From contig CAYJHJ010000090.1 of assembly GCA_964370095.1 (NCBI GenBank), forward strand, positions 1 to 6,802: a stretch of 6,802 nt of DNA, written 5' to 3'. Origin of the DNA: CAYJAZ01 sp964370095. Its GTDB lineage: Bacteria; Desulfobacterota; Desulfovibrionia; Desulfovibrionales; Desulfovibrionaceae. Of this stretch, positions 1 through 6,630 are shown piece after piece. The translations under genes and the position numbers were made by a program. The first letter of the stretch is position 1. The number at the start of each line of letters is the position of its first letter. The notes under the pieces are model-generated. The model had not been told where the DNA came from and searched no databases. It was given only the letters and a program-made list of their open reading frames with translations.

Positions 1-59
1 AGAACAAATTGGCAGATTATTATGAACGAAATGCACGACAAAAACAGTATGCATCGTAA
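1..59 (+). CDS. 3' end of an unidentified gene (partial)
   Basis: The frame starting at base 3 is open from the window edge to a TAA at 57-59. It reads NKLADYYERNARQKQYAS, a hydrophilic, charged tail typical of the C-terminus of a soluble bacterial protein. The other plus frames are a very short one stopping at 23-25 and one running to 124-126. The latter passes through the tRNA terminator hairpin and has a less protein-like composition, so I prefer the 57-59 stop. The product cannot be recognised from 18 residues. Its position, reading toward the 3' end of a tRNA gene, is where integrases of tRNA-integrated elements often lie, but nothing in the residues themselves proves that. Confidence 0.4.
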   Translation, partial: NKLADYYERNARQKQYAS

Positions 60-63
60 AGTT

Positions 64-82
64 TGGGTCATATATGGGTCAT
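64..82. repeat. TGGGTCAT direct repeat
   Basis: TGGGTCAT occurs at 64-71 and again at 75-82, separated by ATA, giving a period of 11 bp, about one helical turn. It lies between the end of the partial upstream gene and the tRNA-Ala terminator. Phased short repeats of this kind can be protein-binding sites, for example integrase arm sites or a repressor site. The role here is unknown and two copies could be chance. Confidence 0.5.
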
Positions 83-98
83 GGAGCATTAAATACAG

Positions 99-132
99 AA
101 AAAGGGTTTACAGTTTTTACCCGTAAACCCTT
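99..132 (-). terminator. Rho-independent terminator of tRNA-Ala
   Basis: AAGGGTTTAC (102-111) and GTAAACCCTT (123-132) form a perfect 10-bp stem with an 11-nt loop. Read on the minus strand, the stem runs straight into a U tract (A run at 99-103 on the plus strand). This is the standard intrinsic terminator arrangement. It begins 9 nt beyond the tRNA 3' CCA, so it ends the tRNA transcript. In the plus direction there is no T tract, so it is probably one-directional. Confidence 0.85.
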
Positions 133-140
133 GAAATATA

Positions 141-216
<76 letters not shown>

Positions 217-227
217 AAAGAGATTAT

Positions 228-256
228 TTAATAGATAAAAATTGGGACTTTGTCAA
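228..256 (-). promoter_or_regulatory. Sigma70-type promoter for tRNA-Ala, with UP-like A tract
   Basis: On the minus strand there is a perfect -35 TTGACA (251-256), a 17-bp spacer, and a -10 TATTAA (228-233; 4 of 6 consensus bases). The predicted start is near 221, about 5 nt before the mature tRNA 5' end at 216. Immediately upstream of the -35 box is a nine-base A tract (T run 260-268 on the plus strand) in the position of a proximal UP element, as in strong stable-RNA promoters. Confidence 0.75.
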
Positions 257-299
257 ATCTTTTTTTTTATAAAATTTACAAAGGACTAATTTTGTTTTT

Positions 300-327
300 A
301 TTCTATAATAACGCTAGAGTATGTCAA
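300..327 (-). promoter_or_regulatory. Second, upstream promoter facing tRNA-Ala
   Basis: On the minus strand a second perfect TTGACA (322-327) is followed by a 16-bp spacer and TAGAAT (300-305; 5 of 6 bases). The predicted start is near 293. No gene or clear terminator lies between it and the tRNA, so it would form a tandem promoter pair with the proximal one. Its -35 box overlaps the left arm of a dyad (314-322/344-352), which could be an operator or just a transcript fold. The sequence match is good; activity is inferred. Confidence 0.5.
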
Positions 328-352
328 ATAGCTAATAAGCCTGATGCTCTAG
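314..352. repeat. 9-bp inverted repeat upstream of tRNA-Ala
   Basis: CTAGAGTAT (314-322) pairs with ATGCTCTAG (344-352) over 9 bp, including one G-U pair, across a 21-nt loop. On the plus strand it is followed by TCTTTTGTT, so it could be a weak terminator in that direction. A related TGATG-TCTAG copy lies at 361-370, so three CTAGA-type motifs cluster within 57 bp. It could be an operator overlapping the upstream promoter. No function can be assigned. Confidence 0.4.
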
Positions 353-493
353 TCTTTTGTTGATGTCTAGCCCTTTTGCTGTTTGGGAGTTGAAAAACAT
401 GAATTGATCATGGTTTTATTTGCATAAATAACTCAACTTTTAATACAATAAAGAGCAAGACTAAGGTATAATTTTATTTGGATTTGCCTTATA

Positions 494-3457
494 TTAAAAA
501 AGGTTTTTTATTGTCCAATTATTTGATTTAGCATAGTTTTCCGTATCAACCCCACCAAGTGAAACGCATTTTGATTCCTTGAGTGCCTTTGAAAGAGGGG
601 TTGCAAAATTATGAAAATCAACAAGTTTTGTGCTAAGGATTTCATCTCTAATTTTTTGCCTAATTTCTTTTGTATCTCCGACTAGTTCACGCCAAAGGGC
701 GGTTGCACCCATTGCATCAGGAAGCAGGTAACTATCTAAATCACCTATTGTTCCAATAATTGCACAATTTAAATCCCTTTGACTGAGGTGTAGATTTCCT
801 AAAAATTCCGGAGCTTTCTTGTATACTTCTAAGGATTTTTCTACTTGTGGATCTCGGTAAGATACAAAAGCAAAAGATCCTGTAATTCTGGAGTATTGAA
901 CAAAACAGCCATAGGCACCTCCAAGTACTCGTATTCTATCCCAAAGATAACCCATTCTCAAAAATCTGCTGATGACAAGTGCTGAACCGTGAAATTCATA
1001 ATCGTGCTTATGCAGATTTGTGCTCATTCCGACATAGTTTACACGAGCAGGAACAATTAAAGCTTCATTTCCATCTAGTAAATTGATTTTCCAAGAATTA
1101 TTGCTTTGAGTATAATTGCTGTTTTGAATTTTTTCTAAAAGAGGGGCAAAAACTTTTTCAGCTTTTACGAGAATTTCACTGTTTGCTGTCATATCCAGAA
1201 GAGCATTGTCTCTAGTAAATATACATGCGTGGATTTTTTGAAGATTTTCTAAAAATTCTTCCCATTTTACTTCGATATTTTTTGATAAATCTTTTATATA
1301 ATCTAAATAGCTAATACCTTGAGTATATTCATTTATTGCACCTACTTGGGATTGAACTGCGCCTAAGCGAGCCAAAACAAAAGAATGACCGGTAGGTATA
1401 ATTGCTTGTTCAAGCCTAGCTTTTTCTTCCAAAACCATCTGGATAAAGCGTTCTTTGTTGTTAAAATTAGGGTTGAATATGATTTCTTCAAAAAGATTAA
1501 CAAGTTTTTCAATTTTATCATGTGTGGATTTACCCGAAAGTACAAAAGAATTTAGTGTTTCTTTGGAATTCACCTTTGACTGAAAGGAGGAATAAGCCCC
1601 AATACCACCTGTTGTTGCTTCAATTTCAAGGCCTAATTCAATAAAAGAGTAGTTTTTTGTTCCTATTTCTGTAAGTGCTCTGGAATACAAAGAAAGTAGA
1701 GGCAGCAATTCATAAGGAAGGTTATCAATATTTAAAACTATACGTGAGTATAAAATTCCTGTTGTTTCAATTTCGTGAGTGATAATAGGCAAGATATTTG
1801 TTTTCTTACTGATAGGCAATAATTTGTTTTCTTTGGCTAAATCTTCAAGTGTGAGCACCGGGATTGTTGCTAATGCATCTTCTGAATCTTCTTTTGTTTG
1901 AGCTTCTTGTAGGCGTGCACTTTCTTTTTCAACAAACTCTCTTTCTTCTAAGCTCATGCTATCATAGATTTTTTTTACGCGAGCTTCTTCTTCGTCTTGG
2001 TGGATTTGTGCCAATTCAGTATCGGGAATAAGATTAACAAGAACACGATGTTGGTTATCAATTAAATATTCTTGGATAAGGTTTTCAAAGATTTTTTCTT
2101 TGTTTTCAACTGCTTTTTTGATTTTTAACAAAGGTTTTTCCCATTTAAATGCTTCAAATGGATCTTTATCATAAAGCCAGTGCGTAAGGCATTGCGTCAT
2201 ATTCACTAAACCTCTGGGATATCTGCCTGTATTTGCTTCACGAAGATGAAATTCAGTTGCATTGATTGCTGCATCGATTGCTTTTTGTGGAATACCATTT
2301 TCTACAAGTTCGCTTAAAGTATCAAGGATTATTGCTTCCATTTTATCTTCAGCGTGCGGTTCAATAGAACGTAAGCCAACGGAATAATACATTTGTATTA
2401 AGTCTTCTTCTAAATGCCCTGTGATATCTTCGCCAAGGCCGGAATCAATAAGGGCTTTTCTTAGAAATGATCCGGGCAGGGCAGTGAGAATATGATCAAG
2501 CATATTAAAAAGTATATTCTTTTCAAGGTCATAAGTTTCGCATAAGAGCCAGTTTACAGTTGCATGCCCTTTAAGAACTTCATCTTCTTCTTCATTTTTT
2601 GATGCTTCAAAAGGATGTTCTATTTTGCGAACACCATTAATTTTTTCTTGAAGGGGAATGTGTGATTTGATTTCATCACTTTCAAGCTTTTCAAAGCGTG
2701 AAATAACTTCATCGACTTTTTTAAGCCTTATTTCTTCTGCATCTAGGCCATCATCGCCCCAAAAAAAGAAGCGTGCATTTGAAGGATGATAATAAAGTTT
2801 ATGAAATTCTTCAAACTCTTCATAAGTAAGATCTGTAATATTTTGAGGGCTTCCACCTGAATCAAGACTATATAGAGTGTCTGGGAAAACAGCATGTTGT
2901 GATTGTTCTGCCAAAACAGAATCAGGTGAGGAATATACACCTTTCATTTCATTATAAACAACGCCCTTGAACTGCCACTTGCTTTTTGAGCCATCAGTAT
3001 TTGGTGTAGTATCAATATGCCAGCCTTCTTGGGCTAAAATATCTTTTCCTTCTTCAGTACGCACTCTTGGAAAAAACACTGCATCCATATATACGTCCAT
3101 AAGATTGTATAAATCTTGAATATTTGTGCTTGCAACAGGATAACAGGTTTTATCAGGATAGGTCATGGCATTTAAAAAGGTTTGTAGAGAAGATTTTAAT
3201 AATTCCACAAAAGGCTCTTTTGTAGGATATTTTTCAGAACCGCATAAAACTGAATGTTCTAAAATATGTGCTACTCCTGTAGAATTTTTTGGTGGAGTGC
3301 GAAAATTCACTCCAAAACATTTATTTGTATCGTCATTTGAAACAGATAAAACTTCAGCACCTGTTTTATCATGCTTGAAAAGTTTTGCTATGCCGTTTAT
3401 TTCATTTATTTTTTCTTCTTTTACAAGTGTAAATCCATGAATAGTTTTTGTGTTCAT
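494..3457 (-). CDS. M16C family zinc metallopeptidase, PreP/Cym1-like
   Basis: This 987-residue protein is a full-length presequence-protease type M16C enzyme; yeast Cym1 is of similar size. The family degrades peptides and small unfolded proteins inside a closed two-half chamber. The inverted zinc motif HILEH is at residues 64-68 (H64 and H68 bind zinc, E67 is the catalytic base). The likely third ligand is E170 in NEMKGVYSSPD. Conserved family blocks GSEKYPTKEPF and NAMTYPDKTCYPVAS follow the motif. A linker/M16C-associated domain with a charged helical hairpin occupies roughly residues 475-720. The C-terminal half contributes the substrate-positioning Arg and Tyr (R843 and Y849 in the RVLGGAYG segment, six apart as in known PreP). 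There is no signal peptide or membrane segment, so a cytoplasmic role in peptide turnover is likely. The ATG at 3455-3457 follows an AAAGGA ribosome site. It lies 30 bp after the TVP38 gene stop, so the two are probably co-transcribed. All key residues are intact. Confidence 0.95.
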   Translation of the reverse strand: MNTKTIHGFTLVKEEKINEINGIAKLFKHDKTGAEVLSVSNDDTNKCFGVNFRTPPKNSTGVAHILEHSVLCGSEKYPTKEPFVELLKSSLQTFLNAMTYPDKTCYPVASTNIQDLYNLMDVYMDAVFFPRVRTEEGKDILAQEGWHIDTTPNTDGSKSKWQFKGVVYNEMKGVYSSPDSVLAEQSQHAVFPDTLYSLDSGGSPQNITDLTYEEFEEFHKLYYHPSNARFFFWGDDGLDAEEIRLKKVDEVISRFEKLESDEIKSHIPLQEKINGVRKIEHPFEASKNEEEDEVLKGHATVNWLLCETYDLEKNILFNMLDHILTALPGSFLRKALIDSGLGEDITGHLEEDLIQMYYSVGLRSIEPHAEDKMEAIILDTLSELVENGIPQKAIDAAINATEFHLREANTGRYPRGLVNMTQCLTHWLYDKDPFEAFKWEKPLLKIKKAVENKEKIFENLIQEYLIDNQHRVLVNLIPDTELAQIHQDEEEARVKKIYDSMSLEEREFVEKESARLQEAQTKEDSEDALATIPVLTLEDLAKENKLLPISKKTNILPIITHEIETTGILYSRIVLNIDNLPYELLPLLSLYSRALTEIGTKNYSFIELGLEIEATTGGIGAYSSFQSKVNSKETLNSFVLSGKSTHDKIEKLVNLFEEIIFNPNFNNKERFIQMVLEEKARLEQAIIPTGHSFVLARLGAVQSQVGAINEYTQGISYLDYIKDLSKNIEVKWEEFLENLQKIHACIFTRDNALLDMTANSEILVKAEKVFAPLLEKIQNSNYTQSNNSWKINLLDGNEALIVPARVNYVGMSTNLHKHDYEFHGSALVISRFLRMGYLWDRIRVLGGAYGCFVQYSRITGSFAFVSYRDPQVEKSLEVYKKAPEFLGNLHLSQRDLNCAIIGTIGDLDSYLLPDAMGATALWRELVGDTKEIRQKIRDEILSTKLVDFHNFATPLSKALKESKCVSLGGVDTENYAKSNNWTIKNLF

Positions 3458-3487
3458 TTTTTTTCCTTTATAGTTTATAGTTAAAAT

Positions 3488-4159
3488 TTAGTTTATGTTA
3501 ATTTCTTGAATTTGTTTAGCTATCTTTTTATTGTTGCTGTAAAGATAGAAGCCTAATAATAAAGCAACAACAAATAAAATTCCTGAAAGAGCAGTTTGGG
3601 TATGTGCTTCTAGCTGTATGCCGGAGCCCAGCATAGAAAAAATAAAATTTTGTGGAATATAGCCAATAAAAGAGGCTAAAAAGAAAAGAGAAGCCTTTGA
3701 TTTGGTAAGTCCTGTAAATATATTAGTGGCTAAATTCATGCCCAAAGGAAGTAAGCGAATAATAAGAGTTGTTAGAAAAATATTATCTTTAAGAAAGTTT
3801 TCCATTTTTTCAATTCTTTTGCCATAGCGCTCTTGCACAAATGAACGCCCAATAAAACGAGCTAAATAAAAAGAGAGCACACAGCCTAACAGAACACCTA
3901 ATGTTGCAAAGGCAGCACCTTCAAGCGTGCCGAATGTATAGCCGCCTACAAAAGATAAAAATTGCCTTGGAACAGCAAAGCAAATAAGAAGCCCGCACAA
4001 AAGGATATAAATTATAATAGAATAATTTCCAAATTTTACTAGAAAATTACTCATGAAATCTTTTAAATTTCCTTGACTGATTTCAAAGTTTTGTAAAAGA
4101 TATCCGCCTAAAGCAAGAATGAAAAAAAGAGCTATAAGCTTTAGTATAGATTTATTCAT
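3488..4159 (-). CDS. TVP38/TMEM64 (VTT/DedA superfamily) inner-membrane protein
   Basis: This 223-residue protein is strongly hydrophobic. An N-terminal membrane segment (about residues 7-22) is followed by a second (about 47-65). The VTT domain then spans roughly 60-180 and contains PRQFLSFVGGYTFG (64-77), a GxxxGxxxSFYLARFIGR block (88-105), RLLPLGMNLATNIFTGLT (135-152) and the IGYIPQNF re-entrant-type block (165-172). A last transmembrane helix (about 190-207) is followed by a basic tail. These are the hallmark blocks of TVP38/TMEM64 proteins. Relatives in the DedA/VTT superfamily are linked to lipid scrambling or flipping and membrane homeostasis, but the substrate of this branch is not settled. 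The ATG at 4157-4159 has only a weak GAG-type ribosome site. It is 163 bp from thiD and 30 bp before the M16C gene, so it may head its own two-gene unit. Confidence 0.9.
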   Translation of the reverse strand: MNKSILKLIALFFILALGGYLLQNFEISQGNLKDFMSNFLVKFGNYSIIIYILLCGLLICFAVPRQFLSFVGGYTFGTLEGAAFATLGVLLGCVLSFYLARFIGRSFVQERYGKRIEKMENFLKDNIFLTTLIIRLLPLGMNLATNIFTGLTKSKASLFFLASFIGYIPQNFIFSMLGSGIQLEAHTQTALSGILFVVALLLGFYLYSNNKKIAKQIQEININ

Positions 4160-4322
4160 AAATCTTGCTCTTTGATTTTTTTATGGCTATGAATTTATAG
4201 GCTAAAATTGTTAAAATCATTTGTATTTTTGAAAAGCAAGTAAGATGATTTTTTGACTTATAGTATAAAGGCATAAGAAAATATAAAGCTAATGGCATAA
4301 CAACTCTTTCAAAAAAAAGGAT
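4160..4322. other. Intergenic gap between thiD and the TVP38 gene
   Basis: These 163 bp contain no gene. An 8-bp perfect inverted repeat (AAAATCAT 4213-4220, ATGATTTT 4245-4252) is AT-only in its outer part and too weak for a confident terminator. The small palindrome TTATAGTATAA (4258-4268) contains a minus-strand TATACT -10 candidate (4262-4267), but no good -35 box lies at the right distance. A TATAAA on the minus strand nearer the TVP38 start has the same weakness. A T8 tract on the minus strand (A run at 4311-4318) lies just after the thiD stop. The gap is the natural place for a promoter of the TVP38-M16C pair, but none stands out. Confidence 0.4.
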
Positions 4323-5141
4323 TTAAACTTTAAAACAGGGGCAGCCGTGTCCTAAACCGGCTGCAAAAGACTTTCTTAAAGCAGCGTTAAGATAGCTTTG
4401 TGCTTTGCTTACTGCAACTTCAAGTGGAAATTGATGCCCTAAGTAGGTGGCGATAGCTGCAGAAAGTGTGCAACCTGTGCCATGCGTGTTTTCCGTGTCT
4501 ATATGTGGTTGATTTAATTTCTTTACTTGTATGCCATCAGAGTTTTGTGAAATCAAATAATCAGTCATCATAATGGCATTATTTTCAAAATGCCCACCTT
4601 TGATAAGCACATTTTTAGCACCCATTTCCAATAATTTTTTTCCTGCTTCTATAACTTCTTCGTAGGAATTGATTGAAATTCCTGTAAGGCACTCAGCTTC
4701 CGGTTTATTTGGTGTGAGAAGGGTTGCAAGAGGAATCATAAAATTTTTTAAGCTTTCAATGGCACTGTCTTCTAAAAGTTTATGGCCGGAGGTGCTTACG
4801 CACACAGGGTCAACTACAAGTGGAAATGGTTCTTTTGTAGCAAAATAAAATTCAAGCTCTTGAGCTGTGAGCTTTATTAATTCTGATGATAAAAGCATGC
4901 CTGTTTTGCCTGCTTTTGGTGTGAAGCCGGAAAAAAGCGAATGAAGTTGAAGTTGCAGAAAATCTGGTGAAGAAGGGAAAATTCCGTCAACGCCAAGCCC
5001 ATTTTGTGCTGTAAGGGCAGTAATAGCGGAAATTCCAAAAGCATCAAGGCAAGTAATTGTTTTTATATCTGCTTGAATTCCGGCCCCTCCACCTGAATCT
5101 GAGCCGGCGATAGTTAATATTGTAGGATAATTATTTTGCAT
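4323..5141 (-). CDS. thiD: Hydroxymethylpyrimidine/phosphomethylpyrimidine kinase
   Basis: ThiD phosphorylates 4-amino-5-hydroxymethyl-2-methylpyrimidine and its monophosphate to the diphosphate used by thiamin phosphate synthase. It acts in the cytoplasm in thiamin synthesis or pyrimidine salvage. The 272-residue length matches the single-domain enzyme (about 266 in E. coli), with no fused ThiE or TenA domain. The ribokinase-like fold signatures are complete: the N-terminal substrate-binding block AGSDSGGGAGIQADIKT (12-28), DPVCVSTSG (111-119), LTPNKPEAECLTG (142-154), KGGHF (181-185), and the anion-hole/catalytic motif HGTGCTLSAAIA (220-231) with its Cys. The ATG at 5139-5141 follows AAAAGG. 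It lies 32 bp downstream of the siroheme decarboxylase gene, so it is probably co-transcribed with it and htpX. There is no room for a TPP riboswitch directly upstream, and no other thi gene is in the window. Confidence 0.96.
   Translation of the reverse strand: MQNNYPTILTIAGSDSGGGAGIQADIKTITCLDAFGISAITALTAQNGLGVDGIFPSSPDFLQLQLHSLFSGFTPKAGKTGMLLSSELIKLTAQELEFYFATKEPFPLVVDPVCVSTSGHKLLEDSAIESLKNFMIPLATLLTPNKPEAECLTGISINSYEEVIEAGKKLLEMGAKNVLIKGGHFENNAIMMTDYLISQNSDGIQVKKLNQPHIDTENTHGTGCTLSAAIATYLGHQFPLEVAVSKAQSYLNAALRKSFAAGLGHGCPCFKV
4341..4364 (-). other. GC-rich hairpin at the 3' end of thiD
   Basis: GCAGCCG (4341-4347) and CGGCTGC (4358-4364) form a perfect 7-bp GC-rich stem with a 10-nt loop inside the last codons of thiD. 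Read on the minus strand, it is followed by CCCTGTTTT and, about 22 nt later, by a T8 tract. The spacing is too long for a textbook intrinsic terminator. It could still act as a 3'-end stabiliser or weak attenuator separating thiD from the TVP38 gene, or it may simply reflect codon content. Confidence 0.3.
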
Positions 5142-5173
5142 TTATATACCTTTTGTTTAGATACTTTTATAGA

Positions 5174-5647
5174 TTAAGCAGGGCTTTTTCCTTTTTCATC
5201 CAGCTTGAAATCAACTTTGATTTTATATAACTTAATTGCCGGAAGATTCAAAATTTCAATTCCAGTTTTTGCTGTGATTTCATCTAAAGTTTCCAAAACT
5301 TTTTCCCATGAGGGAGCAATTAGGGTAAACCAAATATTAAAATCATGGTTTCTTAGATAGTTATGCGTTGTTCCTGTATAGGAATTTACTGTTTCTATAA
5401 AGAAGTTAAGTTTTTCCTCAGGCACTTTTGCAGCACATAAAGTTGAGCGAAAGCCAAGTTTTGCTGATTGAAAGTTTGCACCTAGCCGTCTGATTAATTT
5501 GTCGCTTTTAAGTTTTTTAACAATCGCCAAGGCCTCTTCTTCAGAAATGCCTAGTTGTTCGCCTAAATCTTTATAGGGTCTTTGTGAAATTGGAAAATTC
5601 GCCTGAATAATATCAAGTAATTGCTTTTCTTTTTGCTCTAATGACAT
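5174..5647 (-). CDS. ahbA: Siroheme decarboxylase subunit, AhbA-like (Lrp/AsnC fold)
   Basis: This 157-residue protein has an Lrp/AsnC-type architecture: an N-terminal winged helix-turn-helix (about residues 7-55) and a C-terminal ferredoxin-like effector domain (about 65-150). The family signatures point to the AhbA/AhbB (NirDLGH-related) enzymes rather than a regulator. They are IRRLGANFQSAKLGFRSTLCAAKVP (52-76), THNYLRNHDFNIWFTLIAPS (94-113) and LNLPAIKLYKIKVDF (133-147). AhbA and AhbB together decarboxylate siroheme to 12,18-didecarboxysiroheme in the alternative heme pathway of sulfate reducers and some archaea. The THNYLR/NIWFT version fits my memory of the AhbA side better than AhbB, but the subunit letter is less certain than the family. 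The ATG at 5645-5647 has a weak GAG ribosome site. It is 27 bp after htpX and 32 bp before thiD. No other heme gene is present here, so the partner subunit must be elsewhere. Databases often mislabel such proteins as AsnC regulators. Confidence 0.8.
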   Translation of the reverse strand: MSLEQKEKQLLDIIQANFPISQRPYKDLGEQLGISEEEALAIVKKLKSDKLIRRLGANFQSAKLGFRSTLCAAKVPEEKLNFFIETVNSYTGTTHNYLRNHDFNIWFTLIAPSWEKVLETLDEITAKTGIEILNLPAIKLYKIKVDFKLDEKGKSPA

Positions 5648-5674
5648 TTTTTTCTCTTTGATGGTAGTATTATA

Positions 5675-6529
5675 TTAATTATTGCTTTGGTTTGCCATGG
5701 CTTGAAGGCGAGCAATACGTTCTTCTGTTGGTGGATGTGTTGAAAAAAGTGAGGCCATTTTATTGCCTGCAAGCGGAGAAATAATAAACATATTTTCGGT
5801 TGCGGGATTTGCATTTTGCATAGGTATTTGTTTAGAGTAGTTTGAAATTTTTTGCAAGGCTGAAGCAAGTGCAAGAGGATCTTGGCTATAAGCGGCACCG
5901 CCTGCATCTGCATGATATTCACGTGTGCGAGAAATTGCCATTTGTATAAGACCGGCCGCCATAGGAGCCACAATAGCCAAGGCAATTGCAGCTAATGGGC
6001 TTGGCCCGTTTTCATCATTTCTTCCACCTAAAATTGCAGTCCATTGAAGCCATGAGGCAATGGAAGTTATAGCAGAAGCAAGCACGCCTGCAACTGTTTG
6101 TAATAAGATATCTCTATGAGCAATATGTGCAATTTCATGTGCTAAAACCCCTCTTAACTCCTCCGGGGTAAGCATTTTCATGATTCCGTCTGTAACAGCC
6201 ACTACACCATGCTCAGGATCTCTTCCTGTTGCAAAGGCATTAGGGGATTGTTCGGGGATATAATAAATTTTTGGTTTTGGAATATTTGCATTTGCGGACA
6301 ATTCTTCAACAATTTGGTGAAGATAAGGTGAATCATTAGGGCTAAGCTCTTGTGCTTTATACATGCGAAGAACAATTTTGTCAGAAAACCAGTAAGAAGA
6401 AACATTCATAATAAGAGCAAAAGCAAAAGCAATCATCACGCCGGCTTGCCCGCCAAGCATGCCGCCTAAAGCAATAATTATTCCCGATAAAAGAGCCAAA
6501 AGGAATAGAGTTTTTATTTGAGTAGTCAT
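5675..6529 (-). CDS. htpX: Membrane-bound zinc metalloprotease HtpX (M48B)
   Basis: HtpX is an inner-membrane endopeptidase that cuts misfolded or damaged membrane proteins on the cytoplasmic side, working alongside FtsH in bacteria that have been studied. The 284-residue length matches the family (about 293 in E. coli). Two N-terminal membrane helices (about 6-25 and 29-45) precede the catalytic domain. The zinc motif HEIAH is at 131-135, with E132 catalytic. A further hydrophobic pair (about 143-165 and 179-200) is followed by SRTREYHADAGGA, where E204 is the third zinc ligand. Conserved NAFATG (97-102) and STHPPTEERIARL (263-275) are also present. All catalytic residues are intact. The ATG at 6527-6529 has a clear AAGGAA ribosome site (6533-6538). 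It is the first gene of a probable htpX-ahbA-thiD operon and diverges from the plus-strand gene at 6709. In other bacteria htpX responds to envelope stress; no such operator is identifiable here. Confidence 0.96.
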   Translation of the reverse strand: MTTQIKTLFLLALLSGIIIALGGMLGGQAGVMIAFAFALIMNVSSYWFSDKIVLRMYKAQELSPNDSPYLHQIVEELSANANIPKPKIYYIPEQSPNAFATGRDPEHGVVAVTDGIMKMLTPEELRGVLAHEIAHIAHRDILLQTVAGVLASAITSIASWLQWTAILGGRNDENGPSPLAAIALAIVAPMAAGLIQMAISRTREYHADAGGAAYSQDPLALASALQKISNYSKQIPMQNANPATENMFIISPLAGNKMASLFSTHPPTEERIARLQAMANQSNN

Positions 6530-6611
6530 AAGTTCCTTATAATTTTATATTAAATTTATAGTTTATTTAGTGTGAAGCCTATAAAAGATTTGACTTGCAC
6601 ACATAATTTAT

Positions 6612-6630
6612 ATATTAATACATATTAATA
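6612..6630. repeat. Tandem ATATTAATA repeat, possible operator
   Basis: ATATTAATA occurs perfectly at 6612-6620 and 6622-6630 with a 10-bp period, one helical turn. Each copy contains the palindrome TATTAATA. It overlaps the candidate htpX -10 box and the spacer, a typical place for a repressor. In AT-rich DNA such repeats are easier to get by chance, so the regulatory role is inference. Confidence 0.4.

Larger units (their letters stand above)
217..493. other. Non-coding region between tRNA-Ala and the M16C gene
   Basis: This 277-bp region contains no credible gene; all frames are broken. Besides the two promoters and the dyad described separately, it holds a low-GC imperfect hairpin (AAAACATGA with TCATGGTTTT, one bulged G, near 393-416). 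Read on the minus strand this ends in a T run, and it might serve as a weak terminator for the M16C gene about 100 bp downstream of its stop. No strong GC-rich terminator follows the M16C stop at 494-496. A perfect TATAAT on the plus strand at 304-309 lacks a good -35 box. Confidence 0.5.

Noticed and set aside
1..126. Plus-strand frame 1, open across the left edge to a stop at 124-126
   Set aside because: It runs through the tRNA terminator hairpin and the direct repeat; the frame stopping at 57-59 is a more credible gene end.
3165..3440. A 91-codon open frame on the plus strand
   Set aside because: It lies entirely antisense to the conserved N-terminal catalytic region of the M16C peptidase, has no clear ribosome site and is explained as a coding shadow.
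3457..3464. A8 homopolymer between the ribosome site and start of the M16C gene as a phase-variable switch
   Set aside because: Short A runs are common in this AT-rich DNA, including before ahbA, and nothing indicates slippage-based control.
4213..4252. AAAATCAT/ATGATTTT inverted repeat as a terminator after thiD
   Set aside because: The stem is almost all A-T pairs with a 24-nt loop, too weak to call a terminator with confidence.
5142..5173. Possible TPP riboswitch controlling thiD
   Set aside because: The gap before thiD is only 32 bp and carries no THI-box-like sequence; none was seen upstream of htpX either.
5174..5647. Annotation as an Lrp/AsnC transcriptional regulator
   Set aside because: The fold is Lrp-like, but the THNYLR/NIWFT and NLPAxKLYKIKVDF signatures fit siroheme decarboxylase subunits, which share that fold.
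5638..5985. A 115-codon minus-strand open frame overlapping htpX and the ahbA start
   Set aside because: It is out of frame with htpX, whose conserved STHP and C-terminal residues are encoded there, and its composition is low-complexity and not protein-like.
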